From: CAKRZE01 sp045617585 | GTDB lineage: Bacteria; Bacillota; Clostridia; Oscillospirales; CAG-272 | Reading direction: 5' to 3' | DNA length: 34,455 bases | Assembly (NCBI GenBank): GCA_045617585.1 | Contig: JAZLIW010000010.1 | Coordinates: forward strand, 1 to 34,455 | Part shown: positions 1 to 6,234 of the stretch, piece by piece | Position numbering within the stretch: position 1 is the stretch's first letter | How the letters are laid out: each line of letters opens with the position of its first letter | Made by a program: the position numbers and the translations under genes | Notes under the pieces: generated by a model | What the model saw: the letters and a program-made list of their open reading frames with translations, nothing else | The model's database searches: none | What the model was told of the DNA's origin: nothing

Positions 1-162
1 ATACTGCGCCAGCGCGTAGCGGATGCTGACCGGGCAGTCGGCCGGCATCGGCACCGTCAGATACGGCACCATCGGCACGGCAAGCGCGCCGACCGGGACG
101 AGCGCAAGGCTTTCGGAATCGAAGACGGCGTATTTCCCGCCGAATGAGATCACGCGGATCAT
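1..162 (-). CDS. Partial CDS, possible SCIFF-type radical SAM/SPASM peptide maturase (N-terminus only)
   Basis: Only the first 54 codons are in the window; the gene runs off the left edge. The ATG at 162 is preceded by GAAAGGA about 8 nt upstream, so the start is well supported. The peptide has a GGKYAVFDSESLALV stretch. This resembles the N-terminal domain of SCIFF maturases (ScfB/CteB family), where a G-[KN]-x-[IV]-x-D-x-x-S-G-x-V pattern precedes the radical SAM core. The radical SAM cysteines would lie outside the window, so enzyme identity cannot be shown. The neighbours TIGR04086 and yajC are the usual company of the SCIFF locus in Clostridia, which supports the call. The 42-nt gap to the preceding gene is too short for the SCIFF precursor gene scfA that normally sits there. 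It could be an unrelated protein. Confidence 0.4.
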   Translation of the reverse strand, partial: MIRVISFGGKYAVFDSESLALVPVGALAVPMVPYLTVPMPADCPVSIRYALAQY

Positions 163-204
163 GGTATCACGTTCCTTTCACCGGGCTCCGCGCGGAACGT
201 TCCT

Positions 205-657
205 TTACGGATGCCGTCCGGCGGCGGGGAGCCCGCCTCCGCGGACGCCGCGTGCCGCGGCGATCCGCCTTTTTTTCTTTCTTTTTTTCTCCTTCGCGGG
301 AGACGGCGCGCGTTCCCGCCCCGCAAGTCCCGCCAGTGCCGAAGCGGCTGCCGCGGCAAAGGGGAGCCACGGGACCCGGATCCCGTCCGTCAGGGCGGAA
401 AGCAGGGTGAGAAGAAGAACGAAAAGGACCCCGCAGCCTCCGCCGGCAAACAGCCCCTGCCCGCCGTTCAGTTTGGCGGAAAGGAAGCCTCCCGCCGCGC
501 ACCCGCCGAACAGAGCGAGATACGCCGCGGCACCGATGAATTTGCCGGGGTCCTTCATGCCGAGCGCCGCGAAAGACAGGACGGTGAGCAGTACCGCACT
601 GACGAGTACCGCCGCCGCGAGCCCGACGAGGACACTTTTGACGAATTTCGGAATCAT
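205..657 (-). CDS. TIGR04086-family putative membrane protein
   Basis: A 150-aa protein of unknown function with about four hydrophobic segments in its first ~115 residues, rich in Gly and Ala (FGGCAAGGFLSAK, AGGGCGVLFVLLL). This pattern and its place between yajC and a possible SCIFF maturase fit the TIGR04086 family of small clostridial membrane proteins. The ATG at 657 is preferred over an in-frame GTG at 666, because GAGGTG lies 6 nt before the ATG and overlaps that GTG. After the last hydrophobic segment comes a basic tail of about 35 residues (KEKKRKKKRR, then Arg/Gly-rich). I believe this tail is longer than usual for the family, and it may extend into the cytoplasm. No catalytic motif is visible. 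Confidence 0.65.
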   Translation of the reverse strand: MIPKFVKSVLVGLAAAVLVSAVLLTVLSFAALGMKDPGKFIGAAAYLALFGGCAAGGFLSAKLNGGQGLFAGGGCGVLFVLLLTLLSALTDGIRVPWLPFAAAAASALAGLAGRERAPSPAKEKKRKKKRRIAAARGVRGGGLPAAGRHP

Positions 658-723
658 GGGATCCACCTCACAGCTTTTTTCCGATTCTATGAGGAAAACG
701 GATCCTTTATGTCTCCGCGCGGG

Positions 724-750
724 AGAAAACGGACGCTTCGGGCGCGTCCG
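724..750 (-). terminator. Probable rho-independent terminator of yajC
   Basis: Read on the minus strand, a 7-bp GC stem (CGGACGC / GCGTCCG, arms 744-750 and 730-736) with a 7-nt loop is followed by TTTTC. It lies just after the yajC stop codon and separates yajC from the TIGR04086 gene. The U-tract is short, so termination may be partial. Confidence 0.5.
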
Positions 751-756
751 GTGCGA

Positions 757-1080
757 TCATTTCGCGTCTTCCGCCTTGACGTCCACGCGGCTGATTGCGG
801 AACGCAGGATGCGGATGCGGGTGCAGTCGCGGCTGGTCTCGATCAGGACGGTCTCGTCCTTCATGGAGACGATCTTGCCGATGATGCCGCCGATGGTCGT
901 GATCTCGTCACCGACCTGCAGGCTGTCGAGCAGATTCGCCTTCTCTTTTTCGGATTTTTTCTGCGGGCGGTACACGAGGAAGTAGAAGATCGCGACGAGG
1001 AAAACGATGCTGATGATCATCGTGATCAGGCTGGACTTCTGGTCCGCGCCCGCTTCCGCGAGAAGATTGACAAAAAACAT
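757..1080 (-). CDS. yajC: Preprotein translocase subunit YajC
   Basis: A 107-aa single-pass membrane protein, the accessory subunit of the Sec translocon (SecDF-YajC). The N-terminal hydrophobic segment (about residues 17-36) is followed by the typical YRPQKKSEKE junction. The soluble domain reads LQVGDEITTIGGIIGKIVSMKDETVLIET, the family hallmark. Length is normal. The ATG at 1080 was chosen over an upstream in-frame codon at 1107, because GGAGG sits 8 nt before it and the protein then begins directly with the membrane-proximal sequence. A strong promoter lies upstream and a probable terminator downstream, so it can be transcribed alone. Confidence 0.95.
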   Translation of the reverse strand: MFFVNLLAEAGADQKSSLITMIISIVFLVAIFYFLVYRPQKKSEKEKANLLDSLQVGDEITTIGGIIGKIVSMKDETVLIETSRDCTRIRILRSAISRVDVKAEDAK

Positions 1081-1127
1081 TTCGGTATCCTCCGTTTTAC
1101 AGTTCATTTCCTTTGTTTGACTTTATT

Positions 1128-1156
1128 ATTATAAGTAGTTCCGGCAGGGATTACAA
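1128..1156 (-). promoter_or_regulatory. Sigma-A type promoter of yajC
   Basis: On the minus strand TTGTAA (plus-strand 1151-1156) and TATAAT (1128-1133) are separated by exactly 17 nt. It lies about 50 nt upstream of the yajC start. Confidence 0.7.
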
Positions 1157-1179
1157 GGGAAAAAATGTGAATTTTTGCC

Positions 1180-2325
1180 TTACGAATCCCCGTCCGCATA
1201 TTCCCGCGGCACCCGTTTGCCGACGAGGCAGCAGACCTCGTAGGCGTTGGTCTTCCCCATATCGGCGATCGCCTCGGGCGGGCGGTGCTTTCCCGTCACG
1301 GAGTCAGTGCCGAAGACGGTCACCGTATCGCCGGGCCGGACGCCGCGTCCGGTCACGTCTCCCATGCACTGGTCCATGCAGACCCTGCCGAGCAGCCGGA
1401 CGTCCGCCCCGCGGATGCCGAGGGTCGAGCCCTTGAACGCGCGGCAGAAGCCGTCTGCATAGCCCAGCGCGATCGTCGCGACCTCGGTATCCCGTTCGAC
1501 CCGGAAGGAAGCGCCGTAGCCGATCGTCTCCCCGGCGCGGACGTGATGGACGTGCGTCACCGTCGAATAGAGCGACATGACGGGGCGGAAGCCCTCCGCG
1601 GTCACGTCCTCCGACGGCATGAGCCCGTACAGAATGATCCCGGCGCGGACGAGGTCGAGCCGCGTTTCCGGATAGCGCAGGATCCCCGCGCTGTTGGCGA
1701 TATGCTTTATCGGAAAGGCAACGCCCGCTTCCTCCAGCGCGGCGACGGTATCGAGATAGCGGCGGAACTGGAGCTCCGTCATACGGTCCTCCGCCTCGTC
1801 CGAGGTGACGAAGTGGGAAAAGATACCGTCGAAGGAAAAGCAGCCGAGATCGCGGAGCGCCTTCAGCTGTCTGACGGTCTCCGTCCGGTCCTCCTCACGC
1901 GCGGAAAAGCCGAGGCGGTTCATCCCGGTATCCAGCTTGACGTGGACCTTCAGCTTTTTTCCTGCCGGCAGCGCCGCGGCAAGCGCAAGACCGTACTCGT
2001 AGGAATACAGTCCGAGCGTGACGTCCTCGTCGGCAAACGTCTCCGCGTCGCGCGGGTCGGTCCCGCCGAGCACGAGGATCACGCCCTCCGGCAGCTTTGC
2101 CTCCCGACGGAGGGTCACCGCTTCGTAGGGTCCCGCAACACCGAAACAGCGCGCGCCCGCCTCGTACAGCGTCTCCGAGACCCGGACGGCACCGTGCCCG
2201 TAGGCGTCCGCTTTGACGATACAGAGCACCGCGGCGTCTCCCGCCGCTTCTTTGATCTTCAGATAATTGGAACGAAGCGCGCCGAGATCGATCCGGGCGC
2301 GGATCAGCGAATGTACTTCCTTCAT
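1180..2325 (-). CDS. alr: Alanine racemase
   Basis: A fold-type III PLP enzyme (381 aa) that interconverts L- and D-alanine for peptidoglycan; in some spore-formers a paralogue limits alanine-triggered germination. The PLP lysine K38 lies in IVKADAYGHGA. The catalytic tyrosine Y270 is in GETIGYGASF, and the RAGIILYG and VCMDQ motifs of the C-terminal domain are present. The start is ATG 2325 or the adjacent GTG 2328; AAAGAG just upstream suits the ATG. It begins only 12 nt after the lipoprotein gene, so the two are co-transcribed and probably translationally coupled. Its length is complete and the key residues are intact. A lipoprotein-alr pair recalls gerS-alr2 of Clostridioides difficile. 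Confidence 0.96.
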   Translation of the reverse strand: MKEVHSLIRARIDLGALRSNYLKIKEAAGDAAVLCIVKADAYGHGAVRVSETLYEAGARCFGVAGPYEAVTLRREAKLPEGVILVLGGTDPRDAETFADEDVTLGLYSYEYGLALAAALPAGKKLKVHVKLDTGMNRLGFSAREEDRTETVRQLKALRDLGCFSFDGIFSHFVTSDEAEDRMTELQFRRYLDTVAALEEAGVAFPIKHIANSAGILRYPETRLDLVRAGIILYGLMPSEDVTAEGFRPVMSLYSTVTHVHHVRAGETIGYGASFRVERDTEVATIALGYADGFCRAFKGSTLGIRGADVRLLGRVCMDQCMGDVTGRGVRPGDTVTVFGTDSVTGKHRPPEAIADMGKTNAYEVCCLVGKRVPREYADGDS

Positions 2326-2337
2326 CACGTTATCTCT

Positions 2338-2844
2338 TTAAGATTCCTCTTTCGGTCTTTCATAATCCGTCACGGTGACCTCCGTGCGCGCGTTTTCCCC
2401 GCTCAGCACAAAGCGCTCCGGGATCCCCGTTCCCGGAAGAAATGTGATCTCCAGTTCTCCCGCGTCGGTCACGACCGTCATCCGGTTCCCCTCCGCCGCG
2501 GTGATCCGCGTCGGGTCGGGCGTCAGAACGGTATACAGCGCGGGGAGCGGACCGTCTGCCGGCTGCGTCAGTCCGAGCTCCGTCCCGTCGGGCAGGAGAA
2601 CGGACACGGCTTCCCGCGTCACGCGGTAGAGCGTCTCCTCCGTCCGGACGAGCAGCGTCCCGTCCTCGTTTCCGACCCCGGCGTCAAGCGTTCTTCCCAG
2701 GTCGTCGGTCAGCCGCACCGTCATCCGGTAGGGCGGAAGGCGGAAGGAAAGCGGTTCGGTCCCCCCGTCCGTTTTTCCGCAGGCGGAGAGGAGAAGCAGC
2801 GCCAGGATGACCGCGGTCAGATATGCGATGCGTTTTCGTTTCAT
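2338..2844 (-). CDS. Lipoprotein, possibly GerS-like
   Basis: A 168-aa secreted lipoprotein. Basic residues MKRKR are followed by a hydrophobic stretch and the lipobox LLSAC, with the lipidated cysteine at residue 22. The mature part is rich in beta-strand patterns (YRMTVRLTDDLGRTL, GTLLVRTEETLYRV, ELEITFLPGTGIPERF). That is compatible with the LolA-like sheet of GerS-type germination lipoproteins and related anti-sigma-like lipoproteins, but identity is not proven. The ATG at 2844 has GGAGG 8 nt upstream; an in-frame GTG at 2853 lies inside that site and is rejected. It is encoded immediately before alr in the same operon. It may act at the cell or forespore surface. Confidence 0.6.
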   Translation of the reverse strand: MKRKRIAYLTAVILALLLLSACGKTDGGTEPLSFRLPPYRMTVRLTDDLGRTLDAGVGNEDGTLLVRTEETLYRVTREAVSVLLPDGTELGLTQPADGPLPALYTVLTPDPTRITAAEGNRMTVVTDAGELEITFLPGTGIPERFVLSGENARTEVTVTDYERPKEES

Positions 2845-2905
2845 GAGCAGCACCTCCGCGGCGATCCTATGCGGGAGCCGGGAGATTTATGCTCCGGTAT
2901 ATGCG

Positions 2906-3454
2906 TCAGATACGCACCTTTTCCACCACCGTCAGGCGGTTGTGGAAGCGGAGCAGATTCAGCGCCTTGTTGGTCGGCTCAAAGAAGATGACCGACTTCA
3001 CGCCGTCGTCGTCGAAGATCGCGGCGTAGATTTCGGGCGCGCTCATCGAGGAAACGGCCTCGTAGCGCTTTTCGATGTCCGGCGCGTCCGCCCTTGCCTT
3101 GTATTCGTCACGGTAGGGCGCGATCATCGACATATCGGAAATACGGATATTGACCATGTCGCGGCGCTTGCAGCGGCCGAGGATCTCTCCGAAGCGCATC
3201 TCACCGGCGACGATCTCGTATTCGTATTCGATATACACATAAGGATAAAAACAGGGCTTGAGGATCTTCATCCAGATCAGCGGATAGATCGGGATCAGGA
3301 TGACCCAGATCGGCACGTTCACCAGAATGAAGATGATGCAGAGGATCGGAAGCGGGAGCCACAGCGCGATCTTGAGCAGGATCCGTTTGAGCCGATAGGA
3401 GCCCTCGACCTTTTTCTCTACGGTGTAATTGGCAAAATTCTGTAATTCTTCCAT
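2906..3454 (-). CDS. Conserved two-TM membrane protein, unknown function
   Basis: A 182-aa protein. An N-terminal stretch with many Lys and Glu is followed by two adjacent hydrophobic segments (about 24-46 and 47-66), then a cytoplasmic-type domain of about 115 residues with the pattern YEIVAGEMRFGEILGRCKRRDM. The layout fits small clostridial membrane proteins grouped as DUF6106-like, a label I recall without having checked. No enzyme motif is seen. It is the first gene of the operon that continues into the lipoprotein and alr, 61 nt downstream. ATG 3454 follows a weak AAAGG about 13 nt upstream; no better start is seen in frame. Confidence 0.75.
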   Translation of the reverse strand: MEELQNFANYTVEKKVEGSYRLKRILLKIALWLPLPILCIIFILVNVPIWVILIPIYPLIWMKILKPCFYPYVYIEYEYEIVAGEMRFGEILGRCKRRDMVNIRISDMSMIAPYRDEYKARADAPDIEKRYEAVSSMSAPEIYAAIFDDDGVKSVIFFEPTNKALNLLRFHNRLTVVEKVRI

Positions 3455-3487
3455 CGTTCAGTCCGAGCCTTTCTTTCATATTGTTTT

Positions 3488-3516
3488 ATTATACCATCTT
3501 TCGGGGTCGTTTGCAA
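3488..3516 (-). promoter_or_regulatory. Sigma-A type promoter of the membrane protein-lipoprotein-alr operon
   Basis: On the minus strand TTGCAA (plus 3511-3516) and TATAAT (3488-3493) are 17 nt apart, about 35 nt upstream of the first start codon. Confidence 0.75.
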
Positions 3517-3548
3517 GACTTTTTTCTCGTCCGCCGCAGAATTTCCTC

Positions 3549-3577
3549 TTGCAAAAGCGAAAAAAATGTTGTAGAAT
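3549..3577 (+). promoter_or_regulatory. Sigma-A type promoter of the ThyX-like gene
   Basis: TTGCAA (3549-3554) and TAGAAT (3572-3577) are separated by 17 nt, and GGAGG with the ATG at 3607 follows about 20 nt later. It is divergent from the promoter at 3488-3516. Confidence 0.7.
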
Positions 3578-3606
3578 AAAAAAAAGGCTTATCGGAGGAA
3601 AAGAAG

Positions 3607-4239
3607 ATGAAATTTGAACGCACGGCGGTCTTCAATTTGGAGAACGCGATCCACGGGATGCGCAATCCCCTGAATTCCTGGGCAAAATCGGACAGCGCCT
3701 ACGACGAAGACGGGAACTATATCCTCGGCGAAAACGATATCGGGCTCGCGGGGCGGCTGATCTCCGGCGGGACCGAGCACCGCAAATTCATGCGGCAGAT
3801 CTTTATCAGTGTTGACATCACGGCGCCCATCTACTGGTGGTCGGAATTCGACACCTACAAGGTCGGTACCGCGGCGAACTCCACCTCCACGATGCATACC
3901 CTCAGCAAATTCCCGATCAATAAGGATATGTTCGAGATCGATCCCGTCGATTCGGAGGATCCCTATTGGGACGCGGTCATCGCGCATCTGGAAGAGCTGC
4001 GCGTCAGATACAACGAGACGAAGGACTACGCGTGGTTCCGCTGCATGAAGCAGCAGCTTCCCTCCTCCTTCCGTCAGACGCGCACCGTCACGATGAACTA
4101 TGAAAACGTCCTTGCCATGATCCGCCAGCGGAAGAACCACCGCCTGAAGGAATGGAGAGAGGACTTTATCGCGTGGACCCATACCCTTCCCTACGCGGAC
4201 GTTCTGTTCGCCTCGGAATACGGGGCCAAAGCGGAGTGA
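3607..4239 (+). CDS. Conserved hypothetical protein, possibly ThyX-fold
   Basis: A 210-aa soluble protein with no signal or membrane segment. The most striking part is residues 57-100, running from EHRKF through TAPIYWWSEFDTYKVG and AANSTSTMHTLS. Its layout parallels the flavin-dependent thymidylate synthase ThyX (EH..F, then API..ARQWFRHR, then S.NE.S.RYS). The RHR and S-x-R signature residues are replaced (Tyr84-Lys85 and Thr95-Met96), so thymidylate synthase activity is unlikely. The similarity is my reading and not a search result; the fold could be coincidental. The start is fixed by GGAGG 9 nt before ATG 3607. It has its own promoter and a downstream terminator, so it is monocistronic. 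Function unknown. Confidence 0.6.
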   Translation: MKFERTAVFNLENAIHGMRNPLNSWAKSDSAYDEDGNYILGENDIGLAGRLISGGTEHRKFMRQIFISVDITAPIYWWSEFDTYKVGTAANSTSTMHTLSKFPINKDMFEIDPVDSEDPYWDAVIAHLEELRVRYNETKDYAWFRCMKQQLPSSFRQTRTVTMNYENVLAMIRQRKNHRLKEWREDFIAWTHTLPYADVLFASEYGAKAE

Positions 4240-4275
4240 CTTCTGCCGTTCCCGACCCATCGAAACCCCGACCGA

Positions 4276-4309
4276 CCCGGTCGTGCTCCGAGTACGACCG
4301 GGCATTTTT
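4276..4309 (+). terminator. Rho-independent terminator of the ThyX-like gene
   Basis: A perfect 9-bp stem CCCGGTCGT / ACGACCGGG (4276-4284 and 4294-4302) has a 9-nt loop and is followed by CATTTTTC. It lies 36 nt after the stop codon. Confidence 0.85.
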
Positions 4310-4353
4310 CGTCATTTTCCGTCCGGCTTTTTCGTTTCATCCGCGGTTTTCAT

Positions 4354-4384
4354 CCGTTTTTCACGATAAAAATGTGAAAAACGG
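4354..4384. repeat. Second hairpin (possible terminator) between the ThyX-like gene and the CorC promoter
   Basis: The perfect 11-bp inverted repeat CCGTTTTTCAC / GTGAAAAACGG (4354-4364 and 4374-4384) is followed by TAATTTTTCC. It may be a back-up terminator for the upstream gene or a regulatory structure; its low-GC stem makes it weaker than the hairpin at 4276. Confidence 0.5.
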
Positions 4385-4404
4385 TAATTTTTCCTGATTT
4401 TCGG

Positions 4405-4433
4405 TTGACAAGCGTCCGGTTCTCTGTTAAAAT
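4405..4433 (+). promoter_or_regulatory. Sigma-A type promoter of the CorC-family gene
   Basis: Consensus TTGACA (4405-4410) is followed after 17 nt by TAAAAT (4428-4433); an overlapping TATAAT at 4433-4438 has 22-nt spacing and is less likely. The transcript would have a leader of about 150 nt before the gene at 4592. Confidence 0.85.
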
Positions 4434-4505
4434 ATAATATGTATCGTTCTCCAAACCGGAACGAAAAAACAGAATTCCGAAGAATCAAAACAGGAAAGGA
4501 TCATC

Positions 4506-4595
4506 ATGGACCAACCTCCCACCGAAACGGCGATCGTACCCCGAAGTACGCGCAGCCCCTTATGTGAACGAAACAGAGGGGGTGTGCGCAGATGA
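4506..4595 (+). CDS. Small upstream ORF (29 codons) overlapping the CorC-family gene
   Basis: An ATG at 4506 follows AGGAAAGGATCATC, a good ribosome binding site. It opens a 29-codon frame starting MDQPPTETAIVPR and ending NRGGVRR. Its TGA overlaps the ATG of the next gene as ATGA (4592-4595), the classic arrangement for translational coupling. The peptide is hydrophilic and Arg/Pro-rich, and I do not recognise it. It could be a regulatory leader peptide, a real small protein, or a chance frame; the good initiation context and precise stop/start overlap favour translation. The downstream gene has its own purine-rich GAGGGGGT site inside the small ORF. Confidence 0.45.
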   Translation: MDQPPTETAIVPRSTRSPLCERNRGGVRR

Positions 4596-5959
4596 GTACC
4601 GCGACCACGGTCATCGTCATGATCGTTCTCGTCTTCTGCTCCGCATTTTTCTCCGCCACCGAAACCGCTTTTTCCACCCTGAACCGTGCCAGAATGAAGA
4701 CGCTGGCGGATGACGGAAACAAGCGCGCGAAGCGGGTCATGGAGCTTGCGGAACAGTATGAATCGCTGATTTCCACCATTCTCGTCATGAACAACCTCGT
4801 GAACATCTCTCTGTCCGCGATCGCGACCGTCTTCTTCGTCGATCTGATCGGGTCAAAGGGTGACACCGTATCGATCGCAGTCATCACCGTCGTCGTACTG
4901 ATCTTCGGTGAAGTGACGCCGAAAAGCCTCGCCAAGCAGTCACCCGACCGGTTCTGCATGGCGGTCGCTCCCCTGATCGGCTTCCTCGTCCTTCTGCTGA
5001 CGCCGATCAACCTCTTCTTTGCCGGCATCAGCAAGCTGACGCACAAGCTCTTCCGCGTCAAGGAGGAGCCTCCGATCTCCGAAGACGAGCTGATCACGCT
5101 CGTGACAGAGGCGGAGCAGGACGGCGGCATCGACGGCGTGGAGAGTGAGCTGATCCGCTCCGCGATCGAGTTCAACGACCTGAAAGCCATCGATATCTAC
5201 ACACCGCGCGTCAACATCGTCGGCGTCGCGGACGACGACAGCCTCGAGGAGATCGAAAAGACCTTCCGCGAATCGGGCTACTCCCGTCTTCCCGTTTACC
5301 ACGAGACCGCGGACGAGATCGTCGGCATCCTGCATGAAAAGGACTTTTACGACCTGATCCGCGGCGGAAACGGCACCGTCACAGACGTCCTGACCCCGCC
5401 CGTCTTCATCGCGCGCAGCAGTAAAGTGGGCGACACCCTGCGTCTGCTCCAGAAAAACAAGGCGCACATGGCGATCATCGCCGACGAGTTCGGCGGTACG
5501 GTCGGCATCGTCACGATGGAGGACATCCTCGAGGAGTTGGTCGGTGAGATCTACGACGAGCACGACGAGGTCTCCGAGCCGATCCATGAGATCGCGGAAG
5601 GCGTCTGGCGCGTGGACTGCACCGCGGAGCTTGACCGCTTCTTCGGGCAGTTCGGGATCGAGCCGGACGAGGACGAGCTGGACGACGGCGTGACCACCGT
5701 CGGCGGCTGGATCATGGAGATGGCGGGTGCCATTCCCGCGGAGGGCGATGTGTTCACCTGCATGAACCTGTCGGTCCGCGTCACCTCGGTCGATCCGCCC
5801 CGCGTTCTGGAAGCGGAGATCACCGTGCTTCCCGAAGAGGAAGAGAACGAGGACGGAGACGGCGAGGACAAGGACAAGGATAAAGAAAAGGACAGAGAAA
5901 AAGACCGCGAAAAGGAACCGTCCGTCCATCCGTTCCAAAGAAAAAAAGAAACCGACTGA
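4592..5959 (+). CDS. CNNM/CBS/CorC-family membrane protein (HlyC/CorC family transporter)
   Basis: A 455-aa inner membrane protein of the former hemolysin family, implicated in divalent cation (Mg2+/Co2+) efflux or homeostasis. The N-terminal CNNM (DUF21) domain, about residues 1-160, holds several hydrophobic segments and the FFSATETAFSTLNRAR start typical of the family. A pair of CBS domains follows at about 190-320 (YTPRVNIVGV, GIVTMEDILEELVGEI). The CorC_HlyC domain is at about 340-425 (DDGVTTVGGWIMEM). The last 35 residues are an unusual run of Lys, Asp and Glu (KDKDKEKDREKDREKE), probably disordered. The start matches the family. Transcribed from the promoter at 4405 and possibly coupled to a small upstream ORF; a strong terminator follows. 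Confidence 0.92.
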   Translation: MSTATTVIVMIVLVFCSAFFSATETAFSTLNRARMKTLADDGNKRAKRVMELAEQYESLISTILVMNNLVNISLSAIATVFFVDLIGSKGDTVSIAVITVVVLIFGEVTPKSLAKQSPDRFCMAVAPLIGFLVLLLTPINLFFAGISKLTHKLFRVKEEPPISEDELITLVTEAEQDGGIDGVESELIRSAIEFNDLKAIDIYTPRVNIVGVADDDSLEEIEKTFRESGYSRLPVYHETADEIVGILHEKDFYDLIRGGNGTVTDVLTPPVFIARSSKVGDTLRLLQKNKAHMAIIADEFGGTVGIVTMEDILEELVGEIYDEHDEVSEPIHEIAEGVWRVDCTAELDRFFGQFGIEPDEDELDDGVTTVGGWIMEMAGAIPAEGDVFTCMNLSVRVTSVDPPRVLEAEITVLPEEEENEDGDGEDKDKDKEKDREKDREKEPSVHPFQRKKETD

Positions 5960-6041
5960 CCCGGTGCGGACGCCGTGCAAAGCCCTCCCCGGCGGCAGTT
6001 GTTTTACGGTGTCCGTCGCGTCATCGCTTTCATAGCCATTT

Positions 6042-6076
6042 ACGCCCGCTGAAATCTTTTCAGCGGGCGTTTTTTC
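6042..6076 (+). terminator. Rho-independent terminator of the CorC-family gene
   Basis: A long stem ACGCCCGCTGAAA / TTTCAGCGGGCGT (6042-6054 and 6058-6070) with a tiny loop is followed by TTTTTTC. It lies about 85 nt downstream of the stop codon. Confidence 0.9.
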
Positions 6077-6151
6077 ATGCGTCCGGGCTGCGGAGAACGC
6101 GTTCGGTTCAAAAATTCCGCTCCGGAAAGATGAATATTTTTTCAAAAAGTA

Positions 6152-6180
6152 TTGACTTTTCAGCGTATATGATGTATAAT
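6152..6180 (+). promoter_or_regulatory. Sigma-A type promoter of the arg operon
   Basis: TTGACT (6152-6157) and the consensus TATAAT (6175-6180) are separated by 17 nt, 55 nt upstream of the argC start. Confidence 0.85.
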
Positions 6181-6182
6181 TC

Positions 6183-6199
6183 ACGCATATTTATTCATG
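6183..6199 (+). promoter_or_regulatory. Candidate ArgR operator (ARG box)
   Basis: ACGCATATTTATTCATG contains a full TTTATTCATG half-site of the Bacillus-type ARG box, with a weaker left half. It starts 3 nt after the -10 element of the argC promoter, so arginine-loaded ArgR/AhrC bound here would block transcription. The AT-rich sequence TGTATAATTCA just upstream may be a second, poorer box. This is inferred from motif and position; argR itself is not in the window. Confidence 0.45.
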
Positions 6200-6234
6200 C
6201 GGTTTTGATTTTCAGAAAGAGCGGAGGAAGACGG

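Noticed and set aside
3820..3930. Active thymidylate synthase ThyX
   Set aside because: The RHRxxS signature needed for FAD and dUMP binding is absent, so the gene is described only as possibly ThyX-like.
4440..4591. Possible metal riboswitch in the leader of the CorC-family gene
   Set aside because: No M-box, yybP-ykoY or other recognisable conserved core or terminator/antiterminator pair could be read in the leader.
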